In this document: positions 57,201 through 64,000 of the stretch, piece after piece
Position numbering within the stretch: the stretch's first letter is position 1
Layout of the letters: each line of letters opens with the position of its first letter
NCBI RefSeq assembly: GCF_002127325.2
Contig: NC_035444.2
Location: forward strand, 85,780,286-85,844,285
Direction of reading: 5' to 3'
Source of the DNA: Helianthus annuus
Lineage: Eukaryota > Streptophyta > Magnoliopsida > Asterales > Asteraceae
Length of the DNA: 64,000 bases
Program-made: the position numbers and the translations under genes
Notes under the pieces: generated by a model
The model's input: the letters and a program-made list of their open reading frames with translations, nothing else
Told to the model about the DNA's origin: nothing
Databases searched by the model: none

Positions 57201-57321
57201 TTTGTCATTTAATACTTTTAACCACACACTTAACTAGGTTAAATAGCCTAGTTATTTATTACATGCTAAGTCATATAGGAACATACCACAAATATAAACA
57301 TTCGGGTTTTGGGGTGTTACA
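54289..57321 (-). repeat. Ty3-type LTR, minus strand
   Basis: On the minus strand it starts TGTAACACCCC at 57321 and ends GGGTCTTACA at 54289 (3033 bp). A purine tract (AAGGGGGGTAGACT) stands immediately before its start, so this is a 3' LTR with the element body to the right. It contains the 39-bp minisatellite. Otherwise AT-rich, no gene. Confidence 0.55.
55082..55575 (+). repeat. 39-bp minisatellite, about 12-13 copies
   Basis: The unit contains ATGAACATTC twice, separated by AGCAACATA and followed by CATTAACACG. The 39-bp period is a multiple of three without stops, so both strands stay open (MNIQQHNEHSINT repeats on plus). I regard these frames as by-products, not genes. Confidence 0.9.
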
Positions 57322-57942
57322 AGTCTACCCCCCTTAAATGAGGTTTCATCCCCGATACCTTTCTCATTTCCATTAACACTAATTACCTTTCCCTTTCGCC
57401 CCATCAACAAGACTATGAGCCCATCTAATGACGACCTTCTATCATCAAGGACCCGTCCCAGAGTTCTTATTAGTGTCACTTTCTCTAGCTGACGCTAGTT
57501 TCTAACGCACTTCATAACTAGCGGTTTATTCATCATTCCAATATTCGTATTTCGCGCACAACATACCGTTTTGTTTGCTTGAAACAATTCCAACATCCCA
57601 TTAATAACATTCCTATTATTTTCATCGACCATACGATCTAAATTCGTAATTTATACATACACATCTATGTTTAATTTCGACAGGTATATCATAATACTAA
57701 GTAACTATCCATTCTCGATTCATAACTATTCATATATTTGACTTCTTTCTAACAAGTCCATACTTTTCATACTTTACTTTTACATAACATTCTCATTTCC
57801 TTGGCCCATTTGTAGTGGGTCAATATACATACTTCTTCACACTTATTATATGATCCATTATAACAGATCTAATACCATCATCCCACCTCTTAGATCGTAT
57901 TCTATACATATATCATATAACATTTAGTTCTTGTTTTGTTAT
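57322..57942 (-). mobile_element. 3' remnant of the minus-strand Ty3 element body
   Basis: It starts at the LTR with the purine tract and shows the GGGGATGAAACCTC-type phrase seen after integrase in many plant chromoviruses (minus strand). No coding domain remains before the copia element interrupts it at 57943. Confidence 0.45.
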
Positions 57943-58137
57943 TGTTGGTGCACTTGTGTCTGTACTTTGTCTGTATTTTGTAATGTATAAAACGATGTCT
58001 TTTGTCTGTTGTGGTTACGTCTTTTGTTGTATTTGTTTAAGTGTTTGACTAAATGTTTGACCAAGTCAACCATCCTCCTGGTTTGACTTGGCCAAACAGT
58101 CAACATTATGTTTGAAAGATAATATGGTTCGAAGGAT

Positions 58138-58296
58138 GTCATCGAAGGATGTTATGTATCCTTCGATGACCTCGAAAGACATCTTTCGTTGGAAACTTAT
58201 GGACCTCGAAGGATATATCATCCTTCGAGGTACATATGGATCCTTCGGAATCTTTCGATGGACTTTCTGGTCGATAGATGATCCTTCGACCAGAAA
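58138..58296 (+). repeat. Three perfect hairpins in the copia U3
   Basis: GTCATCGAAGGAT 58138-58150 with 58158-58170 (13 bp); CCTCGAAGGAT 58204-58214 with 58220-58230 (11 bp); TTTCTGGTCGA 58264-58274 with 58286-58296 (11 bp). The word TCGAAGGAT or its complement recurs throughout. Confidence 0.85.
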
Positions 58297-58329
58297 TCCT
58301 TATCCTTCGTGCATGTTAACTGATGTGGG

Positions 58330-58338
58330 TATATATAT
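58330..58338 (+). promoter_or_regulatory. TATA box of the copia LTR
   Basis: GTATATATA lies about 35 bp after the last of the three hairpins. Confidence 0.55.
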
Positions 58339-58636
58339 CCCATGTAGGTTTCACTTCACAGTTAGTTCTTTAGCAGTTGTTCAAGTTCATAGTGAGAGCA
58401 TTTTGTGAGTGAACCCAAGGTCTTGTAAGAGAGCATTTCAGTTTGGTCAAGGGCTGTAACCGTGTCCACTGAAATACAAGAGAAAACTTTGATATATTGC
58501 TTGTCTACTCTTTCTCTTTGTAATCTTTGCTTTCATCTAAACTATCGGTTTGCACTCTAGCTTGGATTCCGCACTTGCTAGAGTGTTAAACATAACAAGG
58601 AATAGGTTTAACCTCAACCTCCGAGGGACCTACAAG

Positions 58637-58648
58637 TGGTATCAGAGC
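58637..58648 (+). other. Primer binding site, initiator-Met tRNA type
   Basis: TGGTATCAGAGC, two bases after the LTR end. Confidence 0.9.
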
Positions 58649-59034
58649 CGTGGCTCTTTTCCTTGTTAAAACCGGGTTTGTGCAAGACTTTGGTTGTGTT
58701 TAGACAAAAACTTTCTTGGTTTAGCACCCGTTTTTAGTGTGTTTCTTGCATTTTTAACCATAAAAACGTGTTCTAAACTAACCGGGTGTGTTACGGGAAC
58801 GTTTGGGTAACTGAAAATCTTGTTTGAAAAGGTTTGCTATTTTCCGGCCAAATTTCCGGCTTAACTCCGGTTGCTTGGTTGTGGATAAGAAACTTCCTTT
58901 TTGGGCATTTTTTTGAAAGTCAAATCTGACTTGGTGAAAAGTTGGTGCAGAAACATCCCTTCTGCCGAAAGTTGGTTCACCAACCACATCACCTTTTCAC
59001 CAACCAGTCGTCCTTTCTGTCTGTGTGTCAGACG

Positions 59035-59320
59035 TGTTCGAAAGATACCTTTCGAACTCGAAAGATCATCCTTCGATCAAGGAGATTCGACAGATAACCA
59101 TCCTTCGAACATCTTTCGAAGTCAGTGTGTTGTCTTTCGAGTCAAGGAATCTTTTCGAAAGATACATCCTTCGAGTTACTGTTTCCCTTCGAAAGATAAG
59201 GATCCTTCGTGTAGGAGAATCTTTCGAAGTGATTGTTCGAAACTCAACAGTGATCCTTCGAACACTGTTGATCCTTCGAACAAGTGTCATCTTTCGAGCA
59301 TCCTTCGAGTCTTATCTGTT
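59035..59320 (+). repeat. ATCCTTCGA/TTCGAAAGAT motif array in the copia leader
   Basis: More than a dozen copies in both orientations of ATCCTTCGA and ATCTTTCGAA words within 290 bp, between primer site and gag. Open frames across it on both strands are composition artefacts. Confidence 0.75.
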
Positions 59321-59455
59321 TAAACTTAACAACTTGTGATTTTCAGGTCTTTCGATCCAAGATCCTTTGACAGTTTGTTATCCTTCAATTTTTAACATAG
59401 TTTGTGAAAATCAATTTTTTTTAAATTAATTTTCACCTAATATATTAATTATAAA

Positions 59456-61069
59456 ATGGGAACAAATGGTCAATGGGATCCATCTGCGTGGACTACAACA
59501 ACTTTGACTCCACAGTCATCATCTACGCAATCATCAACCACGCAATCTGCGCCAGAGTTCAACAAAACTGCATGGATGCAAGCTATTGCCCCACCTCAAG
59601 CTGCAATGATAACTGCAAATCAATGGGCTTTGGTCACAAATCAAAGCAGCAGCATTCAAGCAATGATGCAGAACGACAGTGAAACTGGTACAAGCACGAA
59701 ACCGCCAAAGCTTAATCACATCAATGATTGGGGATGGTGGAAAGAAAGGCTGAGAACTTATGTTCAGGGGCAAGGTCAAGATTTATGGATGTGTTTCTTT
59801 ACTCCATTTGAAAACGAGTTGGAAGTTGCAGGATCGAATCCAGAAACTTACAGCACAATGTCTGATGATGATAAGAAGAAATTTGAGTTGGAAAAGAAAG
59901 CATTCATGATTCTCACGCAAGCTCTTCACAGAGACATATACCACCAGTTCGTTTACTGTACAACTACTAAAAGCTTGTGGGATATGCTCACGTTACGGTG
60001 TGAAGGAAATGCTCAATCGAGGAAGATCAAGCAAGAGCTGCTGAAGAAAGAGTTTGAAGGTTTCACGTGTATGGAGAACGAGGGTTTGGCAGAATTATCT
60101 ACAAGATTTCATCATCTGTTGAGTGAAATGTTTGCCTTCAGAGTCACTGCCACTCCACAAGAAATGGTGAAGAGATTTGCTGATGGCTTACCAGCAAAGT
60201 GGAGCAGTTATCTTGAGATCCTAAAGGAAAACGGTGTTCTGGACACAATCACCGTTTATGAGCTAATACATAAATTGGAAAACAAAGATGTGGAAGAAAA
60301 GCTCAAGGCGAAAAGAACAATCACTCCTCAGAATCCAGAGATGTATTTTGGGATTGCAGGTGGTATTACTGGAGAAAAGCCAGCTTCTCAGCATGCTAAG
60401 CTTCAAACAACGTTCATCTCCAACACCGGACCTTCAACAGCAAATCAATTTGATCCTTCAGCATACACGATGATGTATTCAAGACCAGATTCTTCTTCTC
60501 AACAACAACAACAACAACAGACAGCTCAACAATTCACACCACCGCCTTTCTTGGATCCTAATAGAGCTCAACAGCAACAACCACAACAGCAAGGATTTTA
60601 TGGAAGTTCTTCAAGCTTTCAAGCTACTTCCAATCCGAACACTGTCAGATTGGACACTTCAAACTTTTCAAAAGTCAGTGTCGAGATAGCCAAGGAGCAT
60701 ATGGAGATGTTGAATACCTTGGTTAGTGCTTACTGTGGGTTGGTTGCAGGTCAGATTGGAAATATCAATCTAACCAACGAAGATTACCAGCAAGTTGACA
60801 AAGAAGAGTTTGAGATGATGGATATAAAGTGGGCTCTTGCTAGTGCTATTCGTAGAGCTAAAGAGTTTATGGAGAGAACGGGGAGAACCAACTTGGAAAG
60901 CAACAACAACACCAAGTATGGTTTTGATAAGAATGCTGTCACCTGCTTTAACTGTGCAAGGGTCATTTCAAGCGGGAATGTCAGAAGCCACCCAAGCAAG
61001 GCAATCAGAATCCTTTCAGGAATCAAAGACAGCCTCAGCAACAACAGAACAATTCTGACAGACAAATAG
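59456..61069 (+). CDS. Copia Gag, N-terminal part (frameshifted end)
   Basis: The ATG at 59456 opens a 537-residue frame. It has a Ser/Thr/Gln-rich start, then a UBN2/retrotransposon-gag-type region (about residues 80-290; NDWGWWKERL, LWDML, EGFTCMENEGLAELSTRF). A Gln/Pro-rich linker and a domain ending near the first zinc knuckle follow. At about 60956, inside the knuckle (CFNC), the frame shifts, so the last 37 or so residues are out of the family frame. The authentic frame resumes at 60958. The Gag precursor is therefore interrupted in this copy. Confidence 0.75.
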   Translation: MGTNGQWDPSAWTTTTLTPQSSSTQSSTTQSAPEFNKTAWMQAIAPPQAAMITANQWALVTNQSSSIQAMMQNDSETGTSTKPPKLNHINDWGWWKERLRTYVQGQGQDLWMCFFTPFENELEVAGSNPETYSTMSDDDKKKFELEKKAFMILTQALHRDIYHQFVYCTTTKSLWDMLTLRCEGNAQSRKIKQELLKKEFEGFTCMENEGLAELSTRFHHLLSEMFAFRVTATPQEMVKRFADGLPAKWSSYLEILKENGVLDTITVYELIHKLENKDVEEKLKAKRTITPQNPEMYFGIAGGITGEKPASQHAKLQTTFISNTGPSTANQFDPSAYTMMYSRPDSSSQQQQQQQTAQQFTPPPFLDPNRAQQQQPQQQGFYGSSSSFQATSNPNTVRLDTSNFSKVSVEIAKEHMEMLNTLVSAYCGLVAGQIGNINLTNEDYQQVDKEEFEMMDIKWALASAIRRAKEFMERTGRTNLESNNNTKYGFDKNAVTCFNCARVISSGNVRSHPSKAIRILSGIKDSLSNNRTILTDK

Positions 61070-63447
61070 TTCCCGTGGGAGGAAATACATCTGGAACCAC
61101 AAACTCTAATCCCCACAGAGGATTAGTTGTTCAAGCTGATGAGATTTGCAACTGGAATCTTCAGCTTGGTGAAGGAGGAAATGGTGGAACAGCATGTTAC
61201 GCCAAGGTGGTTGAAAAGGTTGTAGAACCCGTGTCTGCTGGTGAATCTTCAGAAGATGAAGATAGCTCGGGTTATAGTGGAAGTTTGGATGGGGAATCAC
61301 TTGATGCAGGTGATTTATCAAGTGAGGCTTTAGACTTGGAGGTTGATGAGTTATTGGCTGATGCTGAAGCATTATGCAAGAGAAGATCTATTCTTTGCCA
61401 GAAAGCTGCTGGAACTTCCGAGAAGCTTTCTCAATTTTTCTCTGAAGATGGATCTTTTTCTTTTCATACAGCCTTTATGGCTCATGTTGAAGGACAAACC
61501 TCTCAGGTATGTGATTCTAAACCTGACTCTATTTCTGCTGCTGTTGAATGTGCTAAATGTCTAGAATATGCAGAAAAGGAAAGTCTGTTTGAAATCACAC
61601 ACAAACACAATCAAGAATTGATTGTTGATCTGTCTAAAGCAACTGAGGCTAACTTGTTTTTAACCAGAAATGAAAAGGAATTTAAAGCAACAATTGCGTC
61701 ATTAAAACATGATGTTTCTGAACTACAAAAGGCTGTTTTGAGAAAACAACATGCAAACAATAATTTAATTGACACAATTGAAAAACAGATGGTAGAGTTA
61801 GCTACAGCTAGATGTGAATGTGAGACAATTAAGCAGAAATTGGAAAGCTATTCCAATTCCCGCTATGTTTTGGATCACATTATTGATGTTCAAAGGAAAA
61901 AGGGGGATGCAAAATGTATTGGTTACAAATCATGCCCTCCCCCGATGAATCACAATTACTCCAAGTTGCCTAATGACGAGGATATGCCCCGTTTTGAACC
62001 TACTGTGCCACTTGGTCTAGATGACTTTGCAGTAGGCCTCGGGTTCACAACAGGTACATCATCCTCGGGGCAATCTGAATCTGAGAATGTGAAAAATTCA
62101 TCGTCTGTTAAGGAACAGAGTTCTCCGATTATTGAGGATGCTGATTCTTCGGACGATGAATCTGAAGAAAATGAGAAACCACAGTCTAACTCGGTTACAC
62201 CAGACATTCCAATTGAGAATCACATCCTGTGTGATCCACCAGTGAAACCGAGTAAGGCTGAAACACCAAAGGCAATGAAGCCCAGTGTACCTAGCATTGA
62301 AAAGAATAACTTGTTGTATACGCTCAAGGGAGACAGCAAAATTTATTCTAACAGAGATTTTCCAATCAAAAATGTAAATCAAGATTTAATTGAGAAAATT
62401 TTTGAAGGACGAACTGATAAGTTTTTGGGAAACAAAGGTAACAAAGTGACGGTCACTCAATGTGAACCAATTCCGTGTGAGCTAATTAGAAAACAATACG
62501 GAAACCAAAAACTGCCAGTTGAGCGAAAACAACAAGTGAATTCTGGAAAGGGTAAGGGCCAGGTACAAGAAAAGAGGGCTCAAAACAAGAATGCTCAAGC
62601 ACCAAAGGTTCAGCAGCCTAAGACTGAACAACCAAGGGTTCAACAACCTAAAGTTGAGCAGTCTAAGGCTCCTCAACCTAAGGCTGCACAACCTAAAATT
62701 CAACAATCTAAGGTTGAGCAACCTAAGGTTCAAAGGGTGCAAAACAAAAGAGCTCCAGCTAAGAAAAGAGAACAGAAAGTGAACTTTGTTGGATCAAAGG
62801 GTACGGACAAACTTGAAACATTTCAAAATAAATCTAACATTGATTTTGTAAAACAAGTTAGAATTTTAAAACGAAATGATCAGAACAATTATACCCAACA
62901 CACCAATGGATGTGACTTAGGTCCAAGCACATCTAGATCACAAAGTTCAGTGTCTGGTTCTTCGTCTGGTCATCAACATGTTTCTCCGAGGTTTGTAGAG
63001 CGGAGAATGTGTTTTGAATGTGGAACAGTTGGGCACATTGTAAGATACTGCCCATACTTGCAAAAATTGAAAGGAAAAACAAGTGCTCCCCAAGAAACCA
63101 ATTACCAAAAACAACCGGTTTCCCCGAAACAAGACCCACGTGTCTTGAAAGAAAGGGAAAAGAAGTTAAAACAAAAGAACCAAAAGGTAACTGAGAAGGC
63201 CTTAAAATCAGAGGTCAAAGAAGAAAAACCTGTACAAGCTAAATCCACAACTGTAAAACCAGTAAATGCAAAAACAATTAAATCAAATACTGGTAAGGGA
63301 CAACAAGCTTGGAAACAAAAACAGGTAATTCAGTCAGGGGGAGCACCAGAGGTTTTATTTTCTAATCATCAAGTGATTGAGATCACTTTCCTTGATGATC
63401 AAGGACGACCCAAGTCAACAAAGGCTTGGGTCCCCCTCTCAAACTGA
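60958..63447 (+). CDS. Copia Gag, C-terminal part
   Basis: Continuation of gag after the frameshift; there is no proper ATG at its start, since it is a downstream part of the same protein. It has acidic Ser/Glu segments, a coiled coil (61600-61870), and a Lys/Gln/Pro repeat array of QPKVEQ-type units (62600-62740). A second zinc knuckle, CFECGTVGHIVRYC, is at 63010-63051, followed by a basic tail ending KAWVPLSN before TGA. The second knuckle and long tail are unusual for copia but fit SIRE-like gags. Confidence 0.7.
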   Translation, partial: KGHFKRECQKPPKQGNQNPFRNQRQPQQQQNNSDRQIVPVGGNTSGTTNSNPHRGLVVQADEICNWNLQLGEGGNGGTACYAKVVEKVVEPVSAGESSEDEDSSGYSGSLDGESLDAGDLSSEALDLEVDELLADAEALCKRRSILCQKAAGTSEKLSQFFSEDGSFSFHTAFMAHVEGQTSQVCDSKPDSISAAVECAKCLEYAEKESLFEITHKHNQELIVDLSKATEANLFLTRNEKEFKATIASLKHDVSELQKAVLRKQHANNNLIDTIEKQMVELATARCECETIKQKLESYSNSRYVLDHIIDVQRKKGDAKCIGYKSCPPPMNHNYSKLPNDEDMPRFEPTVPLGLDDFAVGLGFTTGTSSSGQSESENVKNSSSVKEQSSPIIEDADSSDDESEENEKPQSNSVTPDIPIENHILCDPPVKPSKAETPKAMKPSVPSIEKNNLLYTLKGDSKIYSNRDFPIKNVNQDLIEKIFEGRTDKFLGNKGNKVTVTQCEPIPCELIRKQYGNQKLPVERKQQVNSGKGKGQVQEKRAQNKNAQAPKVQQPKTEQPRVQQPKVEQSKAPQPKAAQPKIQQSKVEQPKVQRVQNKRAPAKKREQKVNFVGSKGTDKLETFQNKSNIDFVKQVRILKRNDQNNYTQHTNGCDLGPSTSRSQSSVSGSSSGHQHVSPRFVERRMCFECGTVGHIVRYCPYLQKLKGKTSAPQETNYQKQPVSPKQDPRVLKEREKKLKQKNQKVTEKALKSEVKEEKPVQAKSTTVKPVNAKTIKSNTGKGQQAWKQKQVIQSGGAPEVLFSNHQVIEITFLDDQGRPKSTKAWVPLSN

Positions 63448-63455
63448 TGTGTTAA

Positions 63456-64000
63456 TTGCATGTGCAGGCGGCTCCAGGAGGAACTATTAATAGTCTTTGG
63501 ATTGTTGATAGTGGGGCTTCCAGGCACATGACGGGCGACTATCGTCTTCTTTTCGATGTGCGAAGTATAAGAGGAGGATATGTTGCGTTTGCTGGAGACA
63601 AAGGAGGGTATATCACCGGCGAGGGAATGATCTCAAATGGAATTGTGAGTTTCGACAAAATCAATTATGTGCAACAGTTGGATCACAATCTCCTGAGTGT
63701 TTCTCAAATCTGCGACAAGAAGTTCACCGTGCATTTTGATGATGCCGTTTGTTATGTGCTGAAGCCAGGATTCAAGATTCCCGCTAAATGGATTCTCTTA
63801 TCAGCACCAAGAGTTAATGATTTGTATGTCCTTGATATGAGCCAAGCAATAACTCAGTCAAAACAAGTTACTTGCTTTATTTCAAAAGCCACTGAAAAGG
63901 AGACGATCTCTTGGCACAGACGAATGGGTCATATTCACCTCAGAAAAATGAATCACCTAGTCAAAAACAATCTGGTGAGAGGTGTTAATGTGAAAAATTT
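63456..64000 (+). CDS. Copia Pol, N-terminal part, runs off the window
   Basis: Open after a TAA at 63453-63455, in a different frame from gag. Protease signature WIVDSGASRHMTGD at about 63498, then the GAG-pre-integrase motif WHRRMGHIHLRKMNHL at about 63912. A CAG acceptor-like site precedes the Pol-coding part (TGTGCAG at 63461-63467). Expression would need readthrough, frameshifting or splicing. Confidence 0.8.
   Translation, partial: MHVQAAPGGTINSLWIVDSGASRHMTGDYRLLFDVRSIRGGYVAFAGDKGGYITGEGMISNGIVSFDKINYVQQLDHNLLSVSQICDKKFTVHFDDAVCYVLKPGFKIPAKWILLSAPRVNDLYVLDMSQAITQSKQVTCFISKATEKETISWHRRMGHIHLRKMNHLVKNNLVRGVNVKN

Larger units (their letters stand above)
57943..58634 (+). repeat. 5' LTR of the copia element
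   Basis: TGTTGGTGCAC to CCTACA, 692 bp, ending two bases before the primer site. It carries three perfect hairpins (58138-58296) followed by a TATA box at about 58330. Confidence 0.75.
57943..64000 (+). mobile_element. Ty1/copia element, SIRE/Maximus-like, 5' part
   Basis: A 5' LTR, an initiator-Met primer site, a long leader, a large gag with two zinc-knuckle regions and the start of pol (protease, GAG-pre-integrase) are visible; the rest lies right of the window. The very long gag with a coiled-coil middle suggests the SIRE/Maximus lineage. The possible left target duplication is GTTAT (57938-57942). Confidence 0.8.

Noticed and set aside
59025..59339. Frames of 104-140 codons in the copia leader
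   Set aside because: Formed by repeated ATCCTTCGA-type words; Arg/Ser/Phe-rich low complexity.

Overview
This window is plant nuclear DNA, most likely from a eudicot and, as a low-confidence inference, an Asteraceae-type genome. The signs are telo-box and TGGGC motifs upstream of an intact ribosomal protein gene, and dense nested LTR retrotransposons, Helitrons and foldback elements. No bacterial genes or operons are present. Only three compact host genes look plausible: cytosolic ribosomal protein L26 (19698-20144, minus), a glycine-rich protein (23886-24296, minus) and a small unknown protein with its own TATA box (49265-49600, minus).

Layout. 1-18319: the 3' part of a Tat-like Ty3 element, with a broken six-exon antisense gene (3610-246) and a 3' LTR that begins near 3810 and ends near 18319. 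That LTR is split by a complete 11.9-kb Athila-like element (5113-17053; target duplication CCTTC; LTRs with no difference noticed). 18320-25588: the RPL26 and glycine-rich genes among foldback elements and a 2.46-kb minus-strand Helitron. 25589-38641: a probable Helitron that captured gene pieces (a cyclic phosphodiesterase and a 14-3-3 exon), split by a complete Tekay/Del-type chromovirus (27062-36820; duplication GTTTT). 38638-48478: Helitron termini, a 534-bp foldback element and decayed DNA. 49265-53200: the small gene, a probable solo LTR and a trinucleotide repeat. 53740-57942: parts of two related Ty3 LTRs in opposite orientation, one with a 39-bp minisatellite. 57943-64000: the 5' part of a SIRE/Maximus-like Ty1/copia element that runs off the right edge.

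The most interesting material is non-coding. (1) The Athila-like LTR has two tandem hairpin units, 120 bp apart, whose stems differ in sequence but stay complementary. (2) The same element has two hairpins with an AGGA loop, compensatory stem changes and identical 12-nt spacing to a G-run, one next to the polypurine tract and one 1.27 kb upstream. (3) Five unrelated LTR families here each carry their own family-specific short inverted-repeat motif, clustered just upstream of the TATA box. (4) The Athila-like element looks recently inserted, yet it has no recognisable Gag domain and its protease catalytic motif is not canonical. Statements about homologous families come from memory of those families; no database search was possible.
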